This document shows, piece by piece, positions 1-7,817 of a DNA stretch of 43,152 nucleotides. The DNA comes from a virus. Made by a program: the position numbers and the translations under genes. The notes under the pieces are model-generated. The model made no database searches and was not told the DNA's origin. It saw only the letters and a program-made list of their open reading frames with translations. The number at the start of each line of letters is the position of its first letter. Within the stretch, counting starts at the first letter, position 1. The DNA lies in the IMG/VR virus record IMGVR_UViG_3300032298_000245, positions 1 to 43,152 of that record; one strand, written 5' to 3'.

Positions 1-804
1 AGGGGGAACTATGCGACGTTGAATCCCCTTCTTCTTGGTGGCACAAATGTTGTTCTTTCTAATGGCAACTTAGATGAACAGGAAACTACAGCCGCCTATC
101 GAACTACCAGTGGAACTATTTATGTTTCAACTGGTAAGTGGTATGCAGAGATGTTGGTCATTTCAGGGCCTTATGGACAGTTTGGCATTGTGAGGCAAGG
201 TGCTTTCACACCCAGTACTCGGTTTGGCTTGGGAACTGGGCAATCAGGTGCATACTGCTATGGTGCGTATGAGGGGGGCAAGTACAACAACGGATCGTCT
301 ACTTCATATGGATCTACATATGGAAATAACGATGTTATTGGATGTGTTTTAGATTTAGATGCTGGTACTGTTTCTTTTAGCAAGAATGGTATTTCACAAG
401 GAACTGCATTTACCTCTCTTCCCGCTGGTTTATACACTTTTGCAGTTGGTCACGGAAATGCCTCCTGTTCAGTTAACTTCGGCCAACGCCCGTTTGCCTA
501 CCCAGCCCCAAGCGGCTTCAAGGCGTTGTGTGATACCAACCTGCCAACAGGATCCATCACCACCAGCGGCAGCTTCACGGGTAATGCCAATGCTAATGGC
601 CCCTTTGTCTACCTGAACGGTGTTCCCACTGCTATGACCATCAACAGCAACCCGGTCACCTTCGCCACCCACGTCGATAAGTTGGCCAATGGTTTCAAAT
701 TGCGTTCAAGCAGTAGCAGTTTTAACACCGCCGGAACCAATACCTATTCCATTACGACAACTGGAGCTACATTCAAAGTAGCCCGTGCCCAAGCCAACCC
801 CTAA
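1..804 (+). CDS. SPRY-domain virion/fibre protein (5' partial)
   Basis: The frame is open from the first base of the window, so the N-terminus lies outside it. The first residues read RGNYATLNPL, a phrase I associate with phage SPRY-domain structural proteins, which argues against the internal TTG at 19 being the start. The middle part, around the sequence GCVLDLDAGTVSFSKNG, has the SPRY/B30.2 signature (a beta-sandwich fold used for ligand binding). The C-terminal third is Ser/Thr/Gly/Asn-rich, as in fibre tips. The next gene resembles a tail-fibre assembly protein, and the collagen-like fibre gene at the far end of the window would precede this one in a permuted map. A receptor-binding or fibre accessory role is inferred. 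Confidence 0.75.
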   Translation, partial: RGNYATLNPLLLGGTNVVLSNGNLDEQETTAAYRTTSGTIYVSTGKWYAEMLVISGPYGQFGIVRQGAFTPSTRFGLGTGQSGAYCYGAYEGGKYNNGSSTSYGSTYGNNDVIGCVLDLDAGTVSFSKNGISQGTAFTSLPAGLYTFAVGHGNASCSVNFGQRPFAYPAPSGFKALCDTNLPTGSITTSGSFTGNANANGPFVYLNGVPTAMTINSNPVTFATHVDKLANGFKLRSSSSSFNTAGTNTYSITTTGATFKVARAQANP

Positions 805-808
805 TACT

Positions 809-1342
809 ATGGCTACCTATCAACTTCCAAATGGCACGACGGTAAGCGACTCAATGTCGTTTACTTACGATGACATTCAATACCCTGAAAACTGGGTCCG
901 CCTCAGCACAGAAGAGGACCGCGAGCGTATTGGCCTTACTGGACCACTGCCAGAGCCCCCTTGGTATGACCAACAGTTCTACTGGGGGCCAGATTCACCC
1001 AAGGATCACGCTGGATTGGTGGAGATGTATTGCGGCTTTGTCAAACTGAATGCCAATGCAATCCTCCGTGAAACTGACTGGTATATCACTCGCGCCTCTG
1101 AGACCGGCATAGAAGCCCCTCAGAGCGTGCTTGATCGTCGATCTGAAGTACGAGTCCTAAGTAACCAAAAGGAGGCCTTCCTGAGGGCCACAGAGTCCAC
1201 TCAGGAGCTTGCTGCTTACGCCACCAGTCTTGAATATTGCCGGTGGGAAGCTACGCCAGAGCCCGTCGAGACCATCGAAGCTCCTGTCGTTATTGAACCT
1301 CCTCAATCTAGCTGGCCGGTTAACTCAGCTAACGGCATCTAA
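809..1342 (+). CDS. Putative tail-fibre assembly protein (gp38-like)
   Basis: A 177-residue soluble protein. The segment LRETDWYITRASETG, followed by a charged helix (about residues 85-145), resembles the helical C-terminal part of phage tail-fibre assembly chaperones, where a tryptophan/tyrosine motif ending in T-R-x-x-E is common. I use ATG 809, five bases after the upstream stop; a GTG at 785 would add eight residues but overlaps the SPRY gene. The tail end is rich in Pro, Glu and Val. Position directly after a fibre protein supports a chaperone role in fibre trimerisation or attachment. The assignment rests on motif resemblance only. Confidence 0.55.
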   Translation: MATYQLPNGTTVSDSMSFTYDDIQYPENWVRLSTEEDRERIGLTGPLPEPPWYDQQFYWGPDSPKDHAGLVEMYCGFVKLNANAILRETDWYITRASETGIEAPQSVLDRRSEVRVLSNQKEAFLRATESTQELAAYATSLEYCRWEATPEPVETIEAPVVIEPPQSSWPVNSANGI

Positions 1343-1382
1343 ACTTTCAAACCTTTAATAACTCTTACCCTTATTAAACATC

Positions 1383-1586
1383 ATGCTTACCATCCTCGGT
1401 GCCAAGGTCTCGATTGAGACCGTTACCTTTTTTGTGCTGTTTCTTGCTTCTGAGTACCTCGGCACTAACCCCCGCCTTAAGTCCAACAGCCTTGTACAGG
1501 CATTCACTTCTGCTGTCAATTCCTTTAAGCTTTTCCGTAAGGAAGACGACCGGATTCGTCGCATCAAAGACTCCTTCAAGGGTTGA
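1383..1586 (+). CDS. Small membrane protein, candidate holin
   Basis: A 67-residue protein with one hydrophobic segment (about residues 10-28, including VTFFVLFLASEYLG) and a strongly basic C-terminus (FRKEDDRIRRIKDSFKG). Such small one-pass proteins with a charged tail next to a lysis enzyme are typical holin candidates. The gene lies directly upstream of, and nearly overlaps, the C39-like peptidase, which supports a lysis cassette. It has no specific family motif that I can name, so the holin role is inferred from size, topology and neighbours. Confidence 0.5.
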   Translation: MLTILGAKVSIETVTFFVLFLASEYLGTNPRLKSNSLVQAFTSAVNSFKLFRKEDDRIRRIKDSFKG

Positions 1587-1591
1587 AATCA

Positions 1592-2137
1592 ATGGTGCTG
1601 CTTCCGGTGAAGCAGTATTACCCTCAACTTGATAGCAAGACAGGTCACGGAGGTCGGATGTGCTTTAGCTCAACATGTGCTATGGCCGTCAAGTACCTCC
1701 GTCCTGATTCTTTAAAGGGGAGTAATGCTGATGATGATTACTTAAAGACCGTTCTAAAATACGGTGATACAACACAAGCCCACGCACAGATCAAGGCTTG
1801 TGCCCAATATGGGGTCTTTGCAACTTTCTATACCACCGGTAATAAGCAGTCGATTAACTCGGAACTCCAAAAAGGGTTTCCTGTAGCAACTGGAATCCTC
1901 CACCATGGGCCAGCTTCGGCACCCACTGGTGGGGGTCACTACATGCTCTGCATTGGTGATGAAGGTGCCAACGGCATCTTTCACGACCCATACGGGCAAC
2001 TAGACAATGCCAACGGTGGCTACGACAAGGTTGGTTCCGGTGGTATGTCTGTTAAGTACGGCTGGACTAACTGGCTAAAACGTTGGCAAGTTGAAGGTCC
2101 TAATAGTGGTTGGTTTATGACCTTCAGAAAACAATGA
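1592..2137 (+). CDS. C39-like cysteine peptidase, candidate endolysin
   Basis: A 181-residue papain-like peptidase of the C39 type. The candidate catalytic Cys is in GRMCFSSTCAMAVKYL (about residues 22-37), the His is in GGHYMLCIG, and the Asp is in FHDPYG shortly after it, in the order expected for a Cys-His-Asp triad. There is no signal peptide, so export through a holin would be needed if it cuts peptidoglycan peptides. I prefer ATG 1592; a TTG at 1583 overlaps the previous stop. It overlaps the next gene by ATGA at 2134-2137, which suggests translational coupling. Between a membrane protein and a membrane-anchored coiled coil, an endolysin role is the simplest reading. A structural or maturation peptidase is the alternative. 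Confidence 0.6.
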   Translation: MVLLPVKQYYPQLDSKTGHGGRMCFSSTCAMAVKYLRPDSLKGSNADDDYLKTVLKYGDTTQAHAQIKACAQYGVFATFYTTGNKQSINSELQKGFPVATGILHHGPASAPTGGGHYMLCIGDEGANGIFHDPYGQLDNANGGYDKVGSGGMSVKYGWTNWLKRWQVEGPNSGWFMTFRKQ

Positions 2138-2379
2138 TTGAAGCAATTCTTACTGGTGTTGTCTCACTAGTCATCGGTGCTAGTGGTGGCATGGCAGCCC
2201 TGAACTCACGTACCAGCAACAAGGTGGCTGAGTTGGACCGGCGTATTGACCAAATGGAACTACGTGTTGCTGAAAAGTATGTTCCACGTAATGAACTATC
2301 CAATGCACTCCAAAAGATGGAAGATCACATGATCCGCATTGAAAATAAACTTGATCAAATAGCACTTAGAAATGTCTAA
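2134..2379 (+). CDS. Membrane-anchored coiled-coil protein (spanin or holin-like)
   Basis: An 81-residue protein with an N-terminal transmembrane helix (residues 2-22, IEAILTGVVSLVIGASGG) and then heptad-like helices: KVAELDRRIDQMELRV, a break at YVPRNEL, then MEDHMIRIENKLDQIAL. ATG 2134 overlaps the peptidase stop. The architecture resembles an inner-membrane spanin or a small lysis accessory protein, and it sits where T7 places genes 17.5 to 18.5. No outer-membrane spanin lipoprotein was found beside it. Function is inferred from topology and position. Confidence 0.5.
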   Translation: MIEAILTGVVSLVIGASGGMAALNSRTSNKVAELDRRIDQMELRVAEKYVPRNELSNALQKMEDHMIRIENKLDQIALRNV

Positions 2380-2629
2380 CAAACCTAAGGCTACAGAAAA
2401 TATGTTTAATGAGTTGCACAATATTGTAACTCTAGAGCTACTTAATCGGATTAAATCCGGTGAAGCCTCTACTGCTGATCTTAAAGCAGCTTGTGATTGG
2501 CTACACAAGAACGATATTTCTGGGGTTGCATATGAAGGTAACCCCTTGGATAAGCTTACTTCCATTATGCCAAAAGTAGATCCAGAACTCGTACAACGTA
2601 GACTGTATGGCCCCAAAGTTATCGGCTGA
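2372..2629 (+). CDS. Terminase small subunit (T7 gp18-type DNA maturase A)
   Basis: An 85-residue helical protein just after the lysis genes and upstream of TerL, the T7 position of gene 18. The sequence runs from FNELHNIVTLELLNRIKSGE through ADLKAACDWLHKND to VDPELVQRRLYG, a pattern I associate with small terminase proteins of T7-like cyanophages. It would recognise concatemeric DNA and recruit TerL to the prohead portal. The start overlaps the preceding stop by eight bases and the gene overlaps the next by 23. The family match is by eye; length and location agree. Confidence 0.75.
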   Translation: MSNKPKATENMFNELHNIVTLELLNRIKSGEASTADLKAACDWLHKNDISGVAYEGNPLDKLTSIMPKVDPELVQRRLYGPKVIG

Positions 2630-2891
2630 TCCTGGTAAGTCTGCTGCTTATTATCGTAGCAATCCAGAGGCTAGAGCAGTAAAAAATGCTGCTCAACGTA
2701 AAAGAAACAAATCCAAGCTATCTATTCAATACCGCATTGACCTAAAGCGTGAACGACGCCAACGGGGTATTGATGGCAAAGGTGGGCCTGATATGAGCCA
2801 TGACTCTAAGGGTAACTTGGCCCCTGAAAGTCCAAAGAAGAATCGTGCCAGAAATGGTGCGGGTGATAACGCAAGGTTTCGTCGTCCATAG
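2607..2891 (+). CDS. Small basic HNH-like / DNA-binding protein
   Basis: A 94-residue, very basic protein. The C-terminal half contains GPDMSH followed about 16 residues later by PKKNRARNGAG. This has the layout of the phage HNH-like family in which a D-x-D/S-H motif is followed by N-x-x-N-L and K-N-R-S segments, but the central Asn-Leu part is poor, so catalysis is uncertain. It overlaps the TerS gene by 23 bases, which suggests co-translation with the packaging genes. It could be a nuclease helper in packaging or a plain DNA-binding protein. Confidence 0.5.
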   Translation: MAPKLSADPGKSAAYYRSNPEARAVKNAAQRKRNKSKLSIQYRIDLKRERRQRGIDGKGGPDMSHDSKGNLAPESPKKNRARNGAGDNARFRRP

Positions 2892-2895
2892 CTGA

Positions 2896-3222
2896 ATGAC
2901 ACCCCTCTTCCCAACGCCTGATCATTATCTCCACAACCTAATAACGATGACAAGCTCTGAAGCCAAAAGACTACATCGTCGTGCAATTAAAGAACATTTC
3001 AATTGTCAATGTGTTTATTGTGGAATACAACATAACCTCGATCAACTAACTATCGATCATGTGCGGCCTCGCTCCAATGGAGGTCCATCCCTTGCAAGCA
3101 ATCTCGTGCCTTCTTGTAGGGCATGTAATCAGGCAAAAGGAAGTAATAACTGGCTCTCTTGGATGAGAGACACCTTTGGTGTTACCCAAAGGGAACAACT
3201 CATTTTATCTCATATTAATTAA
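2896..3222 (+). CDS. HNH endonuclease
   Basis: A 108-residue protein with a clear zinc-type HNH fold: CVYCG, then LTIDHVRPRSNGG (catalytic His), then NLVPSCRACNQAKGS (second Cys pair and Asn). This is the McrA-like HNH layout with two CxxC knuckles. ATG 2947 (protein beginning MTSSEAKRL) is an alternative start that keeps the whole domain. HNH nucleases next to terminase genes assist DNA packaging in several phages; free-standing homing endonucleases have the same fold. The position inside the terminase cluster favours the packaging role. Confidence 0.8.
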   Translation: MTPLFPTPDHYLHNLITMTSSEAKRLHRRAIKEHFNCQCVYCGIQHNLDQLTIDHVRPRSNGGPSLASNLVPSCRACNQAKGSNNWLSWMRDTFGVTQREQLILSHIN

Positions 3223-3224
3223 TT

Positions 3225-4292
3225 ATGGCCGCTCCTAAAAAACCAGGAAACCCTTGGAACCAATTTCCCAAGAAGAAAGCCCCTGGCAAACTGTCTACAC
3301 GTACCCCTAAGCCTACTGTTACCCCTAGCCGCGCAGTTGGTGCTGGTGGCCCTCCTGCAGCCCCTCCTGGGCGTGGCGGCACTGGTGGTGGTAGCCGACG
3401 TGGTGGTGCCATTGTTAAAGCTTCAGGCAATGGTGCTAATACCTCAACACGGGTTAACCCTGTCAACGTTCGTGATGTTACTGGCCAACCCCGTGGCCAA
3501 GTCGCTGGATCTTCCAATAAAGGTTCGTTAGGTACTCCTAAGTCTCCAGCCAAACTTCCTGGTGGCTTACCTAAGCCTGCACTTCCTAAGGGTGCTGCGT
3601 CAACTGCTGGCAATGTTGCTAAGACTACAGGCAAAGGTTTGCTGGCTAAAGCTGCAGTCCCGGTTGATATTGCACTCACGGCCAATTCTATCTTTAACCC
3701 CAACAGCGAAGGCAATCAACAGCTGTCTAAGGCAGCTGCTGCAGTTAATAAGCGATTCTCCAGTAACTACGGTCCTCGATTTCAGAACCCTAATACCGGC
3801 GCTGTTTCCTCTAAAGGTGCCAAGCCTTCGGCACCCATGCCTAAGGGTTCAGGTGATGCACTACGCGAAAAGTCTTATGCTTCCCTCCAAAAGTTCCAAG
3901 TTCCAGCCGATAAGGTTCCTACAACTTCTAAGTCACCTTCTGTAGCCAGAATTTCTTCTAGCACTGCACAACCTGCTCGTTCTTCTGGCAGCACTGCAAT
4001 GCGTCCTCCTGTCCGTTCCTCTTCTACTAAGCCTGCCGCCTCCCAGCCAGGACAGTCAAAGGATATGAATGAGAACTACAGGATCTGGGCCGCCGCTCAC
4101 AAAGACTTGGCATCCAAAGTCAAGAAAGGACAAGCCGGTTACAACGCTATTGCGAAAGAAGCTGTCTCTGGTGTAGGCCCAGTGCGTGACTCTGCTTCCT
4201 ACAAGCCTAGTGTTTCCAGCTCTGATACTGCCAGCATAGATAAGAAGGATTCACTCAAGATTGCATCCCTCGACAAGAAAAAGAAGAAGTAA
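3225..4292 (+). CDS. Large basic disordered protein of unknown function
   Basis: 355 residues, very rich in Pro, Ser, Lys, Gly, Ala and Thr, with no convincing globular core except short helical patches (about residues 145-175, and 280-325 around NYRIWAAAHKDLASKVKKG). It starts MAAPKKPGNPW and ends in a run of lysines. The ATG lies two bases after the HNH stop and the stop abuts the next start, so it is part of the packaging operon. Composition suggests binding to nucleic acid or an acidic partner. I do not recognise the family. Confidence 0.65.
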   Translation: MAAPKKPGNPWNQFPKKKAPGKLSTRTPKPTVTPSRAVGAGGPPAAPPGRGGTGGGSRRGGAIVKASGNGANTSTRVNPVNVRDVTGQPRGQVAGSSNKGSLGTPKSPAKLPGGLPKPALPKGAASTAGNVAKTTGKGLLAKAAVPVDIALTANSIFNPNSEGNQQLSKAAAAVNKRFSSNYGPRFQNPNTGAVSSKGAKPSAPMPKGSGDALREKSYASLQKFQVPADKVPTTSKSPSVARISSSTAQPARSSGSTAMRPPVRSSSTKPAASQPGQSKDMNENYRIWAAAHKDLASKVKKGQAGYNAIAKEAVSGVGPVRDSASYKPSVSSSDTASIDKKDSLKIASLDKKKKK

Positions 4293-4838
4293 ATGGCTAA
4301 GGTAACTTCATCCAATACACGCAGTACACGTAAGACAACCCAACCAGTGCGCCAAGGACAAGATCCTTACCGTGCTAACCGTCAAGCTGTCTCTAAGGCT
4401 ACTGTCTCCAAAAGTGGCGAAGGCGTCACACCTGGCTCTGCAAAGGTAACCACCGGTCAAGGTAAGCAACGGGTAACCCTCCCCAACCTTCCTAAGCCCA
4501 CTACTGGTACTACCAACACCATTCGTGCCACTGGCGGTAACAGCACAGACGCCAAGATCAACCGTCTGTCTGCCCAGACTGCCCCAATCAGTGGTAACAG
4601 CCCGATTGCCCGTCAACCCAAGCCCAAGCCTAAGGCTGCTGCCAACTTGGCGAAGTCCCAACAGATGCTCCGTAATCAAATGGGACCCATTGCATCAGCT
4701 TTGGGTGGTGTTAAAAGCCTTGGTCTTCAGGCTATTGCTGAATCCGTGGCTCCTCGGCCTACGGCTAACCAAGATGTGGCTTATAACCAAAAGAAAGCTG
4801 CTGACGTTCTTAAAGTAAAGAAGAAGCGTACAGCGTAA
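4293..4838 (+). CDS. Basic disordered protein of unknown function
   Basis: 181 residues, Thr/Ser/Lys/Gln/Pro-rich and strongly basic. Most of the chain looks disordered; a helix-prone segment near residues 115-150 (AANLAKSQQMLRNQMGP and what follows) is the only likely folded part. It begins on the base after the stop of the 355-residue protein and shares its composition, so the two may be related or act together. It is followed by an intrinsic terminator and then TerL. No function is assigned. Confidence 0.6.
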   Translation: MAKVTSSNTRSTRKTTQPVRQGQDPYRANRQAVSKATVSKSGEGVTPGSAKVTTGQGKQRVTLPNLPKPTTGTTNTIRATGGNSTDAKINRLSAQTAPISGNSPIARQPKPKPKAAANLAKSQQMLRNQMGPIASALGGVKSLGLQAIAESVAPRPTANQDVAYNQKKAADVLKVKKKRTA

Positions 4839-4850
4839 TCACCTCTTATT

Positions 4851-4890
4851 GACCCCTAGAAGCCTCTGCAAGGTGCCTCTGGGGGTCTTT
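4851..4890 (+). terminator. Intrinsic terminator upstream of TerL
   Basis: GACCCC (4851-4856) pairs with GGGGTC (4882-4887), with further weaker pairs inside (AGA/TCT), followed by a T-rich run TTTCTATATATT. It lies in the 71-base gap between the basic protein and TerL. Confidence 0.6.
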
Positions 4891-4909
4891 CTATATATTC
4901 CCTTTATCT

Positions 4910-6679
4910 ATGCCCTCAAAGCGTGCTACAGCGGCTCCTGAGAAGAGTACGTTAGATCTATTAAGGGAAGACTTCAAAGTCTTTCTTCAGGCCCTTTGGA
5001 ATCAGCTTGAGTTGCCCTCTCCAACAAGAGCACAATACTCCATTGCTGACTACCTCCAACACGGTCCTAAGCGTTTACAGATCCAAGCCTTTCGGGGTGT
5101 AGGTAAATCCTGGATTACCGGTGCCTTTGTGTTGTGGACTCTTTTCAATAACAAAGAAAAGAAGATCATGATTATCTCAGCTTCTAAGGAACGGGCTGAC
5201 AACATGTCCATCTTCCTTCAGAAGCTCCTGATTGAGACACCGTGGCTAGCCCACATGAGACCAAAAGATGACGCTTCTCGGTGGTCACGGATCTCCTTTG
5301 ACATCAATTGCCCACCTCACCAGGCACCATCCGTTAAATCGGTCGGTATTACCGGTCAGCTAACCGGTTCACGTGCTGACCTCATGATTCTCGATGACAT
5401 CGAGGTCCCTGGTAACTCCATGACCGAGATGATGCGTGAAAAGCTCCTTCAGTTATGCACAGAAGCTGAGTCTATCCTCACACCAAAGGCTGACTCAAGG
5501 ATTATGTACCTTGGGACACCCCAGACTACCTTTACCATCTACAACAAGCTTGCAGAGCGCAACTACCGCCCCTTTGTTTGGCCCTCACGCTACCCCCGTG
5601 ACCTAGCCAACTACAAGGGACTGCTTGCTCCCCAGCTTCAAGAAGACATTGAGAGTGGTGCTGAGAAGTGGCAGGTCACAGATCCTGATCGTTTCTCTGA
5701 TGATGACCTCCTAGAACGGGAGGCTGCCATGGGGCGGTCCAACTTCATGCTTCAGTTCATGCTGGATACCAGCCTGAGTGACGCTGAGAAGTTTCCCCTT
5801 AAGTTCCAAGACCTCATCATTACCGCAGTTAACCCAACCCAGGCTCCTGACTCTGTGGTGTGGTGCTCAGATCCAAGGAATGTCCTTAAGGAACTGCCTA
5901 CCGTGGGCCTACCCGGTGACTACTTCTACTCACCAATGCAACTCCAAGGTGAGTGGACCCCCTACACGGAGACCATTTGCTCCATTGACCCAAGTGGACG
6001 CGGTACCGACGAAACAGCAGCCACCTACATCAGTCAAAAGAATGGGTTTCTCTACGTTCACGAGATACGAGCTTATCGCGACGGTTATAGCGACAATACA
6101 CTTCTTGACATCCTTCGTGGGTGTAAGCGTTACAACGTCACGAAGCTCCTCATCGAAACCAACTTCGGTGATGGAATCATTGCAGAGCTGTTCAAAAAGC
6201 ACCTCCAGCAAACCAAGCAAGCCATAGACGTAGAAGAAGTCCGTGCCAACGTCCGTAAAGAGGACCGCATCATTGACTCCCTAGAGCCTGTCATGAACCA
6301 ACACCGGCTCATCATTGATCGTGGCCTGGTGGAGTGGGACTACAACTCCAACAAAGACGCCCCACCAGAAGAACGCATCCTTTACATGCTGTTTTACCAG
6401 ATGTCTCGGATGTGCCGGGAGAAAGGTGCCGTCAAACATGACGACAGATTGGACTCCCTAGCCCAAGGCGTCAAGTACTTCACAGATGCCCTGTCGATCT
6501 CAGCCCATGAGACCGTCAAACTACGGAAGCAGGAAGACTGGCAAGACATGCTGGACTCCTGGCTAGATGACCCCCAGTCAGCTGCTAATCACATGGTCTT
6601 TGGTATGGACCTCTCACAGCGTCAAAAGGCTCGTGGATTGGCTGGTAAAGGCGGTACACCCCTCTGGAAAAGACTGTAG
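4910..6679 (+). CDS. Terminase large subunit (T7 gp19-type)
   Basis: 589 residues, the usual length for T7-like TerL. The N-terminal ATPase has Walker A FRGVGKS (residues 61-67) and Walker B LMILDDIE (about 158-165). The C-terminal RNase H-like nuclease shows CSIDPSGRGTDE (about 356-368), a central acidic segment around LIETNFGDG, and HDDRLDSLAQG near residue 510. The protein pumps concatemeric DNA into proheads through the portal and cuts it. The start follows a terminator by about 20 bases, so it may have its own promoter or depend on leaky termination. Confidence 0.95.
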   Translation: MPSKRATAAPEKSTLDLLREDFKVFLQALWNQLELPSPTRAQYSIADYLQHGPKRLQIQAFRGVGKSWITGAFVLWTLFNNKEKKIMIISASKERADNMSIFLQKLLIETPWLAHMRPKDDASRWSRISFDINCPPHQAPSVKSVGITGQLTGSRADLMILDDIEVPGNSMTEMMREKLLQLCTEAESILTPKADSRIMYLGTPQTTFTIYNKLAERNYRPFVWPSRYPRDLANYKGLLAPQLQEDIESGAEKWQVTDPDRFSDDDLLEREAAMGRSNFMLQFMLDTSLSDAEKFPLKFQDLIITAVNPTQAPDSVVWCSDPRNVLKELPTVGLPGDYFYSPMQLQGEWTPYTETICSIDPSGRGTDETAATYISQKNGFLYVHEIRAYRDGYSDNTLLDILRGCKRYNVTKLLIETNFGDGIIAELFKKHLQQTKQAIDVEEVRANVRKEDRIIDSLEPVMNQHRLIIDRGLVEWDYNSNKDAPPEERILYMLFYQMSRMCREKGAVKHDDRLDSLAQGVKYFTDALSISAHETVKLRKQEDWQDMLDSWLDDPQSAANHMVFGMDLSQRQKARGLAGKGGTPLWKRL

Positions 6680-6911
6680 AGGTTACTCGCAAGCTCGCTG
6701 TCATACCAACGGGTTTGAACAACAGGGACGTATACAGGGGAAGGAAGGGCCAAAGGGGGGAAGACGCTCTCATTGACTGGCGTCAATAAGACCAATCTTC
6801 CCCTTTACTGATGTCCTAAGCGAAGCGTGTGAAGGGACATCTCTTAAAGACACACTTCCCACTCCTTCTTACTAACAGGATTCAACCCAGTACTGGATCC
6901 TGTGAAACCCG
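6680..6911 (+). other. Intergenic region with 21-nt repeat and strong hairpins
   Basis: 232 bases without a convincing gene between TerL and the next ORF. Positions 6719-6739 are identical to 13196-13216 inside the RNA polymerase gene. A nested hairpin follows: GGGGAAGA (6757-6764) with TCTTCCCC (6796-6803), enclosing ATTGAC/GTCAAT (6772-6777/6782-6787). A third perfect stem is GATGTCC/GGACATC (6810-6816/6835-6841). The region may terminate TerL transcription, be processed, or lie close to the genome end. Confidence 0.5.
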
Positions 6912-7298
6912 ATGGAACCGCCAAGGCCAACACGGAGCGAAGCGGAGTCTGAACCATCTAATTACTACTTATCCTACTGTATGGAGTACAAGTACGAAGG
7001 TAATACTAATGATACCTACATTAGTTATTTCCGTAACAGAGAAGGCCCCAATGGTATCCTAGTCTATTACAAGAATGTAAGCAGATTTGTTACCACCAGT
7101 AAAGGACTACGTGATGTCTTTGGACCTGCACGGTACACAGACAGTGTTAAGTCGGCATCGAAATGGTGTGATGAGATGATTGAGAAGTATGACTCAGTAG
7201 CAGCTGAGGTTACCCATTATCAGATTGTTAAGGATGGGTTCGGTCCTGAAGCACACGGTGATGAAGACCCAACAGCTAAGACGAGGATGGTTGTCTGA
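6912..7298 (+). CDS. Hypothetical protein
   Basis: 128 residues; family not recognised. After a charged, Pro/Glu-rich start, a compact domain seems to begin near residue 19 (YYLSYCMEYKYEG) and has alternating aromatic and charged strands, then helices including SAKW-like and CDEMIEKYDSVAAEV segments. ATG 6981 inside it is an alternative start. Its stop overlaps the next ATG (TGATG), so the two genes are coupled. They form the end of the late operon, downstream of TerL, where T7 carries genes 19.2 to 19.5. Confidence 0.6.
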   Translation: MEPPRPTRSEAESEPSNYYLSYCMEYKYEGNTNDTYISYFRNREGPNGILVYYKNVSRFVTTSKGLRDVFGPARYTDSVKSASKWCDEMIEKYDSVAAEVTHYQIVKDGFGPEAHGDEDPTAKTRMVV

Positions 7299-7573
7299 TG
7301 GAACCCTTAAAGCTAAATATCTCTAAAGACCTGTATAAAAGTATCAATACTAAGATCCCTTGGTTGGATCACCTTCTCTTAGGCCTCCTGAAGGGCATAG
7401 AAGAGTGGTATATTGATCAGAAGGTAGTATCTGCCGTTGATGCGGCTATCGCTGAGTATGAGGCTCAGGAGGTTGTCTCAGAGAGCGCTCCTATTTACAG
7501 TGAAACAGAGGATGGGGAGATGAGATTGACTGCTCCTTGGTATATCCCTGAGAAAAATGACAAAAATGTCTGA
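7298..7573 (+). CDS. Hypothetical acidic protein
   Basis: 91 residues; family not recognised. It begins with MEPLKLNISKDLYKS, has an amphipathic helical middle (LDHLLLGLLKGIEEWYIDQK) and an acidic tail. The start overlaps the previous stop by one base. It is the last gene before a gene-free region of about 650 bases and a strong hairpin at 7598-7631, so it probably closes the late transcript. Confidence 0.6.
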   Translation: MEPLKLNISKDLYKSINTKIPWLDHLLLGLLKGIEEWYIDQKVVSAVDAAIAEYEAQEVVSESAPIYSETEDGEMRLTAPWYIPEKNDKNV

Positions 7574-7597
7574 AACCCCTTATCGTATGCTCAAGGA

Positions 7598-7631
7598 CCC
7601 ACGTTACCCCCAGTAGGGGTTACTTAGTGGG
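7598..7631 (+). terminator. Hairpin ending the late operon
   Basis: ACCCC (7606-7610) pairs with GGGGT (7616-7620) around a CAGTA loop, inside an outer CCCAC/GTGGG stem (7598-7602/7627-7631). The downstream T-run is poor (TGTATTTAGG), so it may be a weak terminator or an RNA-processing hairpin. Confidence 0.45.
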
Positions 7632-7817
7632 TGTATTTAGGTGTCTTATTGGTTACTTAGGCCGCGCTAGTTGTACAGTCTGACCGTGCCAGCTGGGCTG
7701 ATGCAGGCTGCAGCGCCGCCACCCTGGTCTCAGTTGTTACTGCTATTGAGAATCACTCTCTTGTTATCTGTCTGGCCTTCGTATTGTTTGCATATATAGA
7801 TCGCGCGCGGTTCCTTT

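Noticed and set aside
3215-3715. A 166-codon minus-strand frame antisense to the basic disordered protein
   Set aside because: Its Pro/Leu/Ala-rich composition follows from the repetitive composition of the sense gene; no ribosome-binding site is seen.
6829-7062. A 77-codon frame overlapping the gene at 6912
   Set aside because: It overlaps a better frame that has coupled neighbours, and the translated sequence has no protein-like pattern.
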